Shown here: piece by piece, positions 20,885 through 33,465 of the stretch
How the letters are laid out: every line of letters begins with the position of its first letter
How positions within the stretch are numbered: position 1 is the first letter of the stretch
Source of the DNA: Pollenia angustigena
Taxonomy: Eukaryota > Arthropoda > Insecta > Diptera > Polleniidae
NCBI GenBank assembly: GCA_930367215.1
Contig: OV884056.1
Location: 278,672,067-278,736,066, forward strand
Direction of reading: 5' to 3'
DNA length: 64,000 bases
Notes under the pieces: model-generated
The model's database searches: none
Seen by the model: the letters and a program-made list of their open reading frames with translations, nothing else
Told to the model about the DNA's origin: nothing
Position numbers and translations under genes: made by a program

Positions 20885-22950
20885 AAATGCCATGAAATAA
20901 TATACCAGATTATAAATAAAACTTCATTCCAATAATATTTCTGTCATTTATTGTATTATCTAGTGCAGCTAAAAAAACACCCTTTAACCTCTCGCAATAC
21001 ACTTATAAATTCGCATGCGCACAAAACTAAGTTGGCTATTGCGGCAAAACAACGAAAAATTATAGATCCAAGTTCAAATCTCAACTGGGACAACAAATTT
21101 ATAAAAATTAAGATATGTGCTTATATGTTAACTGTGAAGTTAATAATACGTATATAGCCCAACAAAAACAAAGGTTTAATTTCGAATTGAAAATTTTTTG
21201 AAATCAAGCTCTTTCTTAAACGACAAACGTTTCAGAATGATTTGAAATTAAGCTGAAAAACATAGAATTCTTAAAAAAGGGAAACTATTTTCAAATTGAG
21301 AAATTCATTTATTTTCAACTCGCTTTCAGTGAATTTCAAATGTGGATTTCATTACAATGTGTAACATAAATGAAAAATAAATTTTGTTTTGCAAATTCAT
21401 ATTTCGTTTAATATTTTCAGCTAAACATTCGACACCATCGCTACTGCTGAATTATTAAAAAGCGTTTTCCTGGACCTTATTTTGTCTTAGCTTTGCATAG
21501 CAACTTGATCATACTTGAAATTTTTTTCATTTTCCCGTTTTATATTTTTCTTATTTTGGCTCAAATTAATTAATTTTTTACTCAAAAATAATTTTATATT
21601 TGTTCACAAGCAAACCGATTGTATGTTAATTTTCTTCAATTGTAAAAGACTTTATTCGCCACTCTTAATGTTTACATTTATTTTTCGCTTTAATACTGCC
21701 AAGCTTATTTTTTAATTTGAGAATAACACTATAAAACAATTTGATCAAACATTGCTTGTCAAATGTTTATATTCAAATCGTTATCAGCTTCAATTAAAAT
21801 GTTCAAATCAAACGATTGAAAAAGGTTTCAGAAGTGTGCTTGATAACATATGATACAGTCATTTTATATCAAAGGGTTTACTTCGTGTTTGCTGGGACGT
21901 AGAGAAGTGGGTATGATTCAAGCCTAACAAGAATAGATGTTGTTCGTGCCAGCGTAAGTTCAAGTCTCGGTTTATCCAAATTGTTGTTTTCATTATGTAA
22001 ATGTTTTTGCGGTATGATGAATAGTTTTTCGCCTTATCATGATAACATTTAAAGTACAAATTGTATCTTTATACAGCCATAAAAAACCAGGAAAAACCAT
22101 AGTTCTAAATGCTCACGGTCAGATGCATCATACTTTTTTCGGATACTTGATTGTGCTGCTGGCTTAGATTCAGCATTTTTTAAAATGGCAAATGCAATTT
22201 TGCTCAATAATCTTCTGCACAGTCTTATTTTTTACCCTGAACTAAGTGGAAATGGGTTGGATAATTTTGTATGAAAAAATGTTTAAATTGATTTTTAAAT
22301 TGAGTAAAATTGGCTACGAATTGTTAGTGCGAGTACATTTTTGTTTTCAAAGTTGAAGAAAACTGTAGTTTTTGTTTCAAGTACATTAAAAAAATTAATA
22401 CAGTAACTGATTTTGGGTTATTAAATTCGTTTTCCGTACTGTTAAAATTGAATAAAAATATAGTTATTTACGAATAATTTTATTTTTTAACATTAATGTT
22501 TGTTATTCAAAAAACAAACTTCCAAAAAATAATGTTTTTTCGTATTTATTTTGTTATGTACATACATGTAAACTATAGTTTGATTTTTGTCGGTTGAAAT
22601 ATACTTTTTTAAAAGTAAAAACTATTCAATTTTAAGGAATATGCTGTTTAATAAATTAAAAATTTAAAAAATGAATGTAAAAATCATTTGTTTTAAATGA
22701 AATTTAAATGATCCGTTTTTTAATGAATTTTAAGTTGCTGAAAAATAATTTTCGTTGGAATTTAACTACATTATATTTTGAGTGTATGTTACTAGCAAAT
22801 TTTTCGTTGATAACTATGACAAATTCAAGTTTTTTAATAAGGATATAAAAAAGTTTGCAATATAATATTTGCTATATTACAGTAAATGTTTATAAACATT
22901 TATTTAAACAGGAAACATGTTGCAAGCTACATTTTTAACAATAAAGCCTA
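20885..22950. other. AT-rich stretch; possible CCCA-ended element 21158-21893
   Basis: CCCAACAAAAACAAAGGTTTA near 21159 and the complement of CCCAGCAAACACGAAGTAAAC near 21893 could be the ends of one decayed element, but the match is loose. Nothing else is recognised up to 22950. Confidence 0.25.
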
Positions 22951-23445
22951 GTACTCTGTTCAATCTTTTTTAAGTTGTGAAAAATGTTGAGCAATATTTA
23001 TTATTTCACACGAAAATTTTGACATGTATCGATGTTACCACCTATCATGCGAGTTTGAACAATTTGCCGATTTATTCCTGCAAAGTATGCGACATTGTTT
23101 TGCGTATGTAAACAAACCCCACATGTATTTTACTAAAAATAATTTGTTTTAATAAAAAAGAAGGTAAATATGGATAAAAAGCTGTTACCGGTTGTGTTAT
23201 ATTCATTTTTTATTTCTTATTCAATAATCAGTTCATCCTTCTTTGCTTTTGCTTAAAATTCCACGTGAAATAAGTGCAGCTTACATTATTTCGCAGTTGT
23301 AAAAAAATGTTGCCAGAAACATTTCGGAACTTTTTCACATAATGAACAGAGTACAACTCTATCAACATTATTTCATAGATATTCCGCACAAGTTTTTTTC
23401 ATATGCGTTTTGACAGCATTTCACGTGAAATGTTGAACAGAGTAC
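22951..23445. mobile_element. MITE with GTACTCTGTTCAA ends
   Basis: GTACTCTGTTCAA at 22951 is matched by TTGAACAGAGTAC ending 23445. A further inward copy, AATGAACAGAGTAC, lies at about 23341. TTTTTCACA and its complement also recur. Target duplication not resolved. Non-coding. Confidence 0.6.
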
Positions 23446-23459
23446 CAGCTTCTTTTAAA

Positions 23460-24190
23460 ATTTATTGCTTATGTTTATAAATATTTGTCGCCACATTCAA
23501 TTCGGTAGGGATAAATATTTTACCGCAACATTTGTTTTCAAGCAGGGCAGCATGCTGCTAGCAACGTTTTAAGCAATAAACTTTAGAAATAATTTCTGTT
23601 TTAAATTATAGCTAATGTTATATTTAGCTTTTATTTGACCTTGTTTAATTTAATAACTGTTTTATTTTTTATCAAGCTCTAGCTAGGTCTTTTTAATATT
23701 TAATAATTTATTTTCGATATTTCGCTAAAGAAGATGCTAACCAAAGGTTAGCGAAATATCGAAAATAAATTATTAAATATTAAAAAGACCTAGAGCTTGA
23801 TAAAAAATAAAACAATTATAGCTAGTGCTTATAAATATTTGTCCCCACACTCAATTTGGTAGGGATAAATGCTCTTCCGCTACATGTTGATAGAAAAATA
23901 TTTAATAATTATAATAGAAATAGGATTATTGCAAGAAAGCTTTATAAATTGAAACTTGATTTATTGAACACATTCAAAATACAAATTGTTTATATAATTA
24001 CAATTAGTTCTGATCTGCATTTGTTTACAAGTAAATAGTAAAAAAGAATTTTACCGCAGCATGTTGCTAGCAACATTATAAAAAATAAAATACTTTATAA
24101 TTGCTTTCAAAATTATAGCTAATGTTTATAATTAGTTGTCCTCACATTCAATTTGGTAAAGATGTTGCTAGGAAAATTTTGAAATTTTAT
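23460..24190 (+). repeat. Degenerate tandem array, left part
   Basis: Diverged units share ACCGCARCATGTTGCTAGCAAC, AATTATAGCTAATGTTTATA, ATTTGTCSCCACATTCAATT and TGGTAGGGATAAAT (unit starts near 23464, 23822 and 24115). Spacing is irregular, roughly 200-350 bp, partly because of insertions. The array resumes after the hAT insertion, at 25950-26255. Confidence 0.55.
23659..23813. repeat. Near-perfect 65-bp hairpin
   Basis: Positions 23659-23727 pair with 23749-23813. The only difference I see is a CTAG insertion in the left arm. The loop is 21 nt. The stem carries TCAAGCTCTAG, TTTATTTTCGATATTTCGC and their complements. It is embedded in the tandem array. Confidence 0.85.
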
Positions 24191-24202
24191 AACAACAGTA
24201 GA

Positions 24203-25939
24203 CAGCGTTGCCAGAATTAAGATTTTATCTTATTTTTCAAGATTTTTTGAACAAAATAAGATTTAAAGATTTTTTTTCTCAAATTAAGATTTTTTATTTT
24301 TAGATATAAAGATTTTTAACTTTGAGTTTGTACAATATACATAATTTTCTTTAACAGTTTTTTAAACAGTAAATTTTTAAAACAATGAGGTTTTATATCA
24401 GCTTGTTGTCTATTGCTTTTGCACACTTTTGTACTTTTGTACTAACATGCATCATTATATCTGGGCATACAAAACATTAAAAAAGCATCATAGATTCGCG
24501 GTTGCTCATTTTGGGAATATTGATAAAAAAATTATTTGTGAAAAGAAAAAATGTATAGTATATATTTAAAGATTAATTTAGTAGAGAACAAAAAAGTTCA
24601 TGTATCTAGTTACTATGTCTTATTACCTATATTTAAAGATTAATTTAGTAGAGAACAAAAAAGTTCATGTATCTAGTTACTATGTCTTATTACCAACATT
24701 TAAAACTAATGGAACTAAACCCTAGGATTACCGTCTTGGTCTGGCCAGACCAAATTTGTGTTTTCCTTGCAATATTTTCCGAATATAACAAAAAAAAAAC
24801 AGGGGCGTGAGTTCTATTAATGGTACGTGCTGAATCGAATGAAACTAATTTGGATTCGATTGAAGCAATTTAATTTTAATTTTATTTTTATATAAAAGTC
24901 TATGAAATTTTCCTTTTGGCCATACCGAATTCTTGTTTTCTTGCAATATTTTTCAAATAGGAACAAATATCAAAAAACAGAAACGTGAATTCTATAAATG
25001 ATATGTTCTGAATTGAATGAATCAAGTTTGAATCAAATGTGTGGTAGATGCGAAAAAGTAATGTGCAAAATTAAGGACTACATATTCGATGACTTGCATG
25101 TAAAATAAAATAATAAAAATATATAATTATACGAATTAATTTATAATAATAAATTAATAATCTAGCAAATAACAGACGTTCAATAAAAAAAATTAATTTA
25201 TTAACTTTTTATTTAATTGGGGTTTTTAGCTGTTCTAATTGTGGGCTGCTAGGCCAAGAGGAGTGGTAAAAAGTTACATTTAAGGGTTATGAAGCTTTTG
25301 GTTTGAATATACCACATTCCATGTTTATGATAATTTATTAACAAAGTATTTATACATAAGTGCTTAAGAATATCTCTTTAAACGTGTACGAACATTATTT
25401 TAATAAAAATTCATTAGGAATATATTTAGGAAAATCCATGGTTTTCAGTGAGCTTTTTATAAATGCAGTTTTCTCAAAAAGCCTTCGATATAAGTAATAA
25501 CGGTATCAAAAAATATAATATTAAATTGAGAACCCTCAAGATTTCATATGATCTATGAGCTTCATAGCTCCCAAACCAAAATTTGTTTGCCCAAAATTTA
25601 TACTCATATAAGAATTTAATTACTTTCGATGAAACTTATTTCTATAGATGGACTTTTTAACGTTCTTATTTATTAGGAATGAAGTGCATTTAAAATGTAT
25701 TTTTTTGTAAAATATAACTAAAACACAATTTTAAACCTACAATTTAATTTTGTATAAATACCGCAATTACGTATTTTAATTTAAATATATAGTTTCCATA
25801 ATAAAAAGTAGTTTCTTTCAAAAATTAATAATTCTTACTTTTTTGCCTTTGTTATAAAAAATTTCAAGATTTTTCTCTTCAAAATAAGATTTTTTTTAGC
25901 CAAAAGAAGATTTTCCTTCCAAATCTTCTGGCAACGCTG
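24203..25939. mobile_element. hAT-like element, CAGCGTTGCCAGAA ends
   Basis: A 14-bp inverted repeat (CAGCGTTGCCAGAA / TTCTGGCAACGCTG) is flanked by a perfect 8-bp duplication, ACAGTAGA (24195-24202, 25940-25947). AAGATTTTT-type motifs crowd both ends. The 1.7-kb interior shows no transposase frame, so it is nonautonomous or fully decayed. A direct duplication of about 65 bp lies inside at 24565-24694. Confidence 0.85.
24565..24694. repeat. 65-bp direct tandem duplication
   Basis: The unit beginning TATTTAAAGATTAATTTAG and ending CTATGTCTTATTACC occurs twice in a row, with no difference I can see, implying a recent duplication inside the hAT-like element. Confidence 0.9.
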
Positions 25940-25949
25940 ACAGTAGATT

Positions 25950-26255
25950 ATAATTTATTTGTATCCGCGTTTGGCTGCAAAATGTATATAATAGTAAAAA
26001 ATTAAAGCAATTAAAGCAACATGTTGTAGGCAACGTTTTCAAATATAAAAAACTTAAAAAATATTATTTTACAATTATAACGAATGCTTTCACATAGTGG
26101 GGGGGACCACTTTCAATTTCGTAGAGATAAATATATATTCTACCGCAACATGTTCCTAGGAAAGTTTTTAAATATTATGTGTTATTTTTTAGCATTTGTC
26201 TTAAAAATGAGTGAATTAAAAAAATTACAGCAGCATGTTGCTAGTGCCATTTTAA
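25950..26255 (+). repeat. Degenerate tandem array, right part
   Basis: Continues the array of 23460-24190: GCAACATGTTGTAGGCAACG, AATTATAACGAATGCTT, CACTTTCAATTTCGTAGAGATAAAT and a last GCAGCATGTTGCTAGTG at about 26230. The 115-codon frame starting at 26084 runs through array and MITE and is not a gene. Confidence 0.5.
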
Positions 26256-26262
26256 ATAGTAA

Positions 26263-26378
26263 GTGCCGGTTCGCTTACGTCATGTTTGACTCGTCAAGAC
26301 TTGAGCTTTTAGGAGAGAAGGGAAAAGAGAATCCCCTCTCTCCTAAAAACTCAAGACTCGACGTGTGTGAACCGGCAC
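26263..26378. mobile_element. 116-bp palindromic MITE with TAA duplication
   Basis: GTGCCGGTTCGCTTACGTC... and ...GTGTGTGAACCGGCAC are inverted ends flanked by TAA (26260-26262, 26379-26381). The arms continue through CAAGACTTGAG and TTTTAGGAGAGA to a short loop near 26320. Size and TWA duplication suit a PIF/Harbinger MITE. Confidence 0.75.
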
Positions 26379-26381
26379 TAA

Positions 26382-29090
26382 GAAACTTAAAAAAATTTAT
26401 TTTAGAAATTGTTTTAATTATACAAAATTAGAAATTTTTCGGATGCCTTCACATCAATAAACTTTAATAGATTCCCTTATTTTAAAAGTGTAAACACTTT
26501 TTTTTTAATTTCTTAAAATGATTTTAATCCCTTGTTTACTAAAGAAACTTAATTATCTTGATAAATGATAAAACTCAAAAAAAAGTACATTTCTTACTTG
26601 AAAATAAATTTTTTTTCTCTTATTTAAACAGGTAATTAATTTATTTTTAAGGTGTATTTTAAATGTTATGTTAAAAATTTAACATATTTTCAACTTTTTT
26701 TCTCACGAAAAAACAATCAAATTTTCTTTCTATTCATTTGACAAGATGCTTAAGCGCGATAGGAAAATGAAAGCAAAACAAAAATAAACTGTCGCCTTTT
26801 TAGGACATCTTCGGCAAATAAAGATATAAATAAAAACTTTACCCTTAACAACGATTATCAGAAACAAAGAAGAACTTTAAAAAGCCCTTTCTCAGTTACA
26901 CATAAAATGGTCTAGCATTTTTGTGAAAATGGAAAACCCGTCAAAACGACCAAGTAAACAACAAATTTAACCTTTAGGCGATAAAATATAGAAAATGACA
27001 CCTACAGATGGACCAAACAAAACAACATTGTTGCTTTCCCGTTTTTTTCTTTTTCTTTTGTCACAAAACAGTACTTAACACCCAACTTTTTAAGTTTTTA
27101 CTACAAAATTTAGTGTTTGTTTGTTTACAACTCATAAAAAAACTGCAAACTTTTTTTCGTTTTTATAATTCTACGAAACAAAATTATCAAACGTATTTTG
27201 TTCTTTACTTTTATGATGAATTTTATTGGTTAATTTTACTGGGAAAAAGAGAGGGCGAGAGAAAGGGAGAGTGAAATACTGTACAAATTTGTAATTAACA
27301 CTTAAAATTTATTTAGTAAACTTTTTGACATTAAATGAGCCAAAAATGAAAAGAACTTAAGTTGAGAACTTTAGAAAATTTTAAATTCTCTACAGGTACA
27401 ATAAAGCGAGCATAAATTCCTTTGGTTTTATTTTGCTCATATTTCATCTAATAGAGTCATAATTTTTATGAAAATTATCGACAGTATAACTAACGCTCGT
27501 AAAGACATCAATAGCATCTTAATAAATCTTTATTAACGATATAAAACAAACAAAAAATAAAAACAAAAAAACCAATAAATTTCTTTATTAGCATTTATAA
27601 ACAATAATGTTTTTATTGTTTTTGTGTGTGTAATTTTTATGGGAAATTGCTTCAAATTGGCAGAGATGCATACATAAATAAGTTTTGTACATAAATTGCG
27701 GTGCTGACAACTCGATCACTCCCACAATTATTGAGTTGTGGCTGATGAATATTTATTGGGTGGTTAAAAAAAAATAGTGTAAGGAGAATGAAAGGAATGA
27801 CGTTTATTTGAAGACTTTATTAAAAAAATTTGTTTGGTGTGGTTAAAAGGTTGAACGTTAAAATAAAATTTTCCAACATACTTTTGTATTAACAACTGAA
27901 TACAAAACAAAGTAGTTAAAAGTATGGATTTTATAACATAATATAGAATGAAATTTACTTAAAAAGAATGAGTTCTCCAGAGAAAATGACTGTAGAATTA
28001 GTTCTCTTTTAAGATGGTTTTTCTAAGTTCAAACCCGGTTGTCAAATTCTTTTATAAATTCGAAAAATCTGATTTTTTTTTAGATTTTTATTAAAAAAAA
28101 TATCGACAAAAAATGACAAATAGCTGCTTTAAATAGAATGTTTAGATTGTGGTTCTATTAAACTTTGACAATAAAAAACTAAAAACTGGAACTTCGTACA
28201 ATCAGTAAAATTAAGCTGCTCTTGCTTCGCGTTGAATTTTAAGCAAATGGAAAAACAAATTTAAAATAATATTAATTCTATTATAATTCTATTTAAATAT
28301 TAATTCATATTTAAATATACATACATAGTTTTTTTATAATTTTTTTTTTAGATAAAAAACGGATTTTAAACATAAATTGATATTTAAACAAATTGGCCAT
28401 AACTGAGATGGAAAAAATTTAAATCCATATTTACTTTCTTTTATATTTAATTTTTCATTAAAAAAAAAATACTTTTGTGTTGATACGCAAAGCAATATAG
28501 CATACCTTGAAAGAATAAAAACATTAAATAGTGCAAACTCGCGAGATTGGTAACATTGATACTTGTCAAATTTTTCGGCCATTGATACCATTTAAGCATA
28601 TTTAGTGTAAGCAGTGCATGTCGATTTGTTCGTCAATGAAAGAAAAGCGATATACACACATATTTTTTTTTTTAATTTTATTTATGAAATAGATATTGTA
28701 AATCAAATAGATGAACAAATTTTGGTTTTTTATATCATAAAATTAAACAATAACTTATTATCACGGAAACCAGAAATATGCAATTGCATGTTCTTCTTTG
28801 TGCGACTAATGAAGGCAGAAACAAAATATTTGACCGTTTTAGAGCTTTTTATGAATTTCGGCATCGATTTGTTAGTGCATATTTTTGCATATTTTACCGT
28901 TTGCAGCATTTTTTTTTTGGCATTTTTTTAGTTAAAAGAGCCTTTTTTCAGTTTTTTTTAGGTGTATAGCGCATATTTTGATGCCTACAATAGCTTTCGC
29001 AGCAAATACAAATTTTTTTTTCGAAAATCTGTTACGTCAATTTCGACATCTACATTTAATTTTTACTCTAAAATTGTAAGACGAAGCAGG
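26382..29090. other. AT-rich stretch, no recognised gene
   Basis: No repeat ends, RNA or coding signal recognised. The open frames at 28334-28969 are low-complexity Phe/Leu/Lys-rich frames expected in AT-rich DNA. Confidence 0.5.
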
Positions 29091-29092
29091 TT

Positions 29093-29400
29093 GTCATTAA
29101 GGATAAAAGTCATTCGATTTGTATCTAGACCAATCTTTTAGTATTCCGATCGACTCAGAATCACTTTTTAAAGTGATCTAACGATGTCTATCCATCCGCC
29201 TGGCTGGTGGTCTGTCCATGTTAGCCTTGTATGCAGACTACAAGTACCAATTTTGTAGATAATTTGATCAAATATGAACGAAGTCTATGCAAATGGTGAG
29301 AACCGGTCTATAATTTTACATCCAAATTAGGCTCTTTGTGTCCGCAAGCTATCTAATTACGATGGTATTTAAATAAAATTCGTGCCAAAAATATTTTACT
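29093..29400 (-). repeat. Dispersed repeat D2, partial reverse copy
   Basis: GATCGACTCAGAATCACTTT and the GCCTGGCTGG...TGTCCATG block are the complement of the D2 centre. ACGAAGCAGGTTGTCATTAAGG at 29093 resembles one end of MITE family G (31044), suggesting another insertion scar. Confidence 0.5.
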
Positions 29401-30212
29401 TCAAATTAAATTATTTTCGAATCGGTTCACATTTGCTCAAAGCTTCCATCCTTAACTAGCTTTAAATTTCTTTAAAACGTTAACATTTGTTTTCAATTTA
29501 GCGACCGTACCTAAAATCCCTTTAAGACAAAAATCCATATGGATGGTAATATCCAGATCGGCGCAAACATCTCTTATATGAATTTTAACCTTGTTTAGGT
29601 TTTTTTTTTTAAATTTTGTTATTAAATTGTTAATATTGTGTCTTCAAATGAGCAGTTTTTAATTTTAATTTTTAATAATGCGCATAAAACGTGTTTTTTA
29701 GAGCATATTTCTGGTTTCCCTGCTTTTTATATTATAAGACGGTGTTAAAAAATTTTACTATTAAATGTTTCTTTGAAAATAAAAACATTTTTTTAAAAAA
29801 ACGAAACACATTAGTTGCAATAAAAATCTTGCTTATTCATTGGCTTCTGTAGAACTTTTTGACACAAAATGTACTTTATTCAATGCATATAAAAACTGGT
29901 GAAAGTAGCTATCAGCTTTACACACTGAATGTTTTAAATAATAATTTTTATTTTCTTATAAAAATTTATAAAATTAAAATAATTCGCATTTAATTTAAAT
30001 CACAACCTTTACAAGTGTTGAAAATCGCTATAAACGATGATGAAGAAACGACTTTCAAAATAAAGGAACAGTATTCCAATTTTAATTTTACAAAATGAAT
30101 CAACACAGAATTTACTATAAAGTTAACCGTTAATTCGATTTTATCAATTTGGAAAATATTTTTACCATAATAATAAAATACACCACAATAGTAGAGAGGC
30201 ATTTGCGCTGAT

Positions 30213-30440
30213 GTTTAAATATTGATACTAGACCCACCTAAAAGTATACCGATCGACTAAGAATTACTTTCTGAGTTGAATTAACCATGCCCATTCGGCT
30301 AGCTAGCAGGCTGTCTGGCTGGCTGTCCATGAAAAGCTTTTTTACCAAAGTACAGGTCGCAATTTTGAGATAATTTGATAAAATTTGGTACCATATATCA
30401 CATAGTCGGGTACGACTGACTACATTTTCTTACTTGTTTT
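30213..30440 (-). repeat. Dispersed repeat D2, reverse copy with intact end
   Basis: Runs from ACTAGACCCACCTAAAAGTA through CCGATCGAC, GGCTGTCTGGCTGGCTGTCC and CAGGTCGCAATTTTGAGATA to the palindromic AGTCGGGTACGACT and CTTACTTGTTTTT, the complement of the start of D2. The central blocks present at 5200-5500 are deleted. Confidence 0.6.
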
Positions 30441-31043
30441 TGCCTTTTAATAATGTAGATTTGGACTCAAAAGATTGGGTAAATGTTGCCATGAATCATG
30501 GCCCATGATTATGGTTAACCTTCAAAATATTTAAGACTAAAGATTTTAAATGCTTAAATATTAATTTATGTTTATTTTTATGTTACGAATTGCTCTCAAG
30601 TTACAATTTCATTGCAAAAAATTTTTTATGCATTATTTCTGATTTGTTATTAAATTTGAATGTGTTTTTAGGTAAAAAAAAAACAATTTTTAGCCATTTT
30701 TTCCGTAAATTTAGCCATTTTTGGTCACCAAGTTTTGCCAACACTGAAATTGCAAAGCAAAAATTAAACATTTAAAAAAATAAGACAAGATTGCTACTTT
30801 ATAGGCGAGAGGGACGAGGGGAAAAGAAACGAGTACACAGATGCATGTACTGTCTTTACGTTTTGCTTTTTCATTCGTTGTTTAATTTTGTTATTGTTTT
30901 CAATATCAAAAAAGCACATGTCGTCAACATGACATGAAAAATTTGAACGCCAATTCATGTTCAAAGAAGAAAAAGGAAGAATCTTGTCAATGCAGTGAAG
31001 TATGTGATGGAGCTCTTAACAAGTTTTATAAAAGAGAAAAATA

Positions 31044-31268
31044 ACGAAGCAGGTTGCTACGGAGAATACAAAAAAAATAACTGTAAAAAACATTCAGCGT
31101 GTAAAGCTGATATCTACGTTAACCAGTTTTTATATGCGTTCAATAAAGTGCTTTTTCTGTAAAAAATGTATTGCTTCAAAATGGGAACACACTTTATAAA
31201 ATTCATGTCTTCCATAAGTGAGATGGTAAGCGAAACTCTTACATTTCTTCCTTACAAGCCTGCTTCGT
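31044..31268. mobile_element. MITE family G, copy 1 (TA duplication)
   Basis: ACGAAGCAGG...GGAGAA on the left pairs with TTC..CCTTACAAGCCTGCTTCGT on the right, flanked by TA (31042-31043, 31269-31270). The interior aligns with the copy at 59567-59791 (GTATTGCTTCAAARTGGGAA, AAAATTCATGTCTTCC). Non-coding. Confidence 0.7.
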
Positions 31269-31269
31269 T

Positions 31270-33465
31270 AGAAGCTAAATTTTTTATTGGGAAAGGGGTT
31301 TTAACTAACTTGGCCTCCATACAAGTGTCCTCCCGAATCTAGGGTTTTGGTATGTAGAGTTCATACAAATTGATAAAATTGTGCCCAAATATTCTCTTTA
31401 TATTATTTCACCTAGCTACCATACAAATAATGCTCGCGGAATTAGAATTTGGACACGATAGCGCCTATACCATATTAGCAAGGGAACAATTGGCTTTTCG
31501 AAAGTATTGATGTGAAGGGAATGAATGATTAAGCCCATCTGAATATGGTACTTTTACTTATGTTGTGTTTAACGAAACCAATAATTTTCATAATTTAAAA
31601 TATGCCTTCCTTTTATTGAGCGTTCCTAATTTTTCATTGAAACCAAACTAAATACAAATTAAGTTTAGTTTCATTTAACTGTTTCAGTTTAATTTAAACG
31701 TTTAAAAATTCAGTTCTTTTTCAATTTTGCAATAAAAATTAAATGTCATTATTGATTTAATCTCTTAATTAACTTAGCAACATAAAAATTAAATTTAATG
31801 TATTGCACCTGATATAAATGCAAAAATACAATTTAAAATTCATATTTTTTTAAATAATTTTTTTTTTTTTAATTGACTTTATAACAATTTTATTTGAATT
31901 TTCATGCATTTAATTTTGTTTGTAAAATTTTCAACTAAATAACTAGTTATTATTGTATGGATATTTATGTAAAAAAGCAGTTAATAAAAACTAAAATACA
32001 GGAGGTTGCACGAAAATAGCAGGAGAAAAAATTAAGCTCCCAAAGAGGGCCTTTTAAAGAGAGACATATTTAAAACTTGCTCTTGGCGGCGCAGTTCCGG
32101 GACACATTTTCAGTGTTCTATTCCTTCAATTTTTCAGAAATGTCTGGTAGTGTATAAAGTAATTTCTGAAAAATTTAAGGAATAGAACTATTACAAAAAA
32201 GCTTTATAAAATACATAACTGAAATTTAGCTCATAGAATAAATTCGAAATTTGAAAAATGTTGAATATAATATAAAGTAACCTTCGGAAGGAAATAATTC
32301 CCAGTTTCTATTTGATAAAAGATTTAAGCAAACCAGAAACGAATTTTTTTACAGGAACTAGAAAAAAGGTTTTTAATGTGGTGGTAAGGAGCTTATTTTT
32401 TATCCCAGACTTAATTTTGCCCTGCTGACATTCGTCTAATGATTTAATTTTCAGCACTACACTGGCAGAAAAGAAGTCATATTGCTGATGTATTTTGACA
32501 ACAACACTATGACAAGTGTCTTCGTTTTTGAACCCATGCCACTTTTAATTATTGTGAGGTCAGCCTTAACATCACTTTTCCAATGATTATACATCGGCAT
32601 CACAAGAATGTAGAATCGCAGTCATTTTGATAAAACATGTCATCAGTGCGATGACTCAGTGGAAACAAGTGATAAAATATAATACATAGTATTATATTCT
32701 CCGCAAAATTTAACTCCGTCCAGTTCTGTAACGAACTAAAACTTTTTGATTTGCTTTTCGTTCCTAAGGTTAACGGTAATAAGCCCAAGTCAATTGCTCC
32801 AGAACTAAATTGCAGTTTTTGACTTGGTTCGCTTTAGCTCTGAGCCCTCCATATGATAACATTAGAACTTTCTAGTTAATAAACCTAAGGCCAGTTATGG
32901 ATTCTTAATGACAAGTGCAAGTGCGTGATTATATCGCAAACCTTTGTCTAGTCTATAGTTGGTCAGTAGTACTGGTGACAGAGTCAATAGTTAATCATTA
33001 CATATTTACTTTTGACATTTCCTACTGGGTTTGTTCTAGAAAGATTTAAGGGAATAAACGTTTATCTCTGGAGTCAAAAAAGCAATAAAGCTATTTGTAT
33101 TAGGGTCTATAATAGTCTAAAGTTTCTAATATTCTATACACGCTGTTAGGCCCTTTGAAAATCTTCTTAATATATAGTTAGAATATATTTTTCTACCTCT
33201 TTTAACTTTATATATCGTCAGCTAAAATGTTAAAAGGAGAAACTTACAAAAAAGTTAAAAATCGAGTTCTTGATTCATTATTACGAATGCATTAAACGTC
33301 ATGTCTTGACAAAATTTTACACTTCTGCGATCAAAAATTACGCTTTTATTAAAAGACAATTTTCAAATTGTTTGAAGAATTCTATGGACGTCATGTCAAC
33401 GCTGGTTCTTCTGACATGTTTTTAGTTTTCATTTCGCATAGTTTTTAGTTTCTCCTGTAAAATTA
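31270..33465. other. AT-rich stretch with one hairpin, no recognised gene
   Basis: Apart from the hairpin at 32115-32188, only faint D1-like sequence (about 31390-31500) is seen. Confidence 0.4.
32115..32188. repeat. 74-nt hairpin, 27-bp stem
   Basis: GTTCTATTCCTTCAATTTTT...AAAT (32115-32141) pairs with 32162-32188 with one mismatch, across a 20-nt loop. It has the size of a microRNA precursor, but nothing proves transcription, and a MITE remnant would look the same. Confidence 0.7.

Noticed and set aside
24736..24753. Perfect 18-bp palindrome TTGGTCTGGCCAGACCAA
   Set aside because: Short, inside a hAT-like element, with no associated structure. A related CCGGCCAGACC at about 58590 was too short to link.
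26084..26431. 115-codon frame as a possible gene
   Set aside because: It runs through a tandem-array unit and the 116-bp MITE, so its reading is an accident of insertion.
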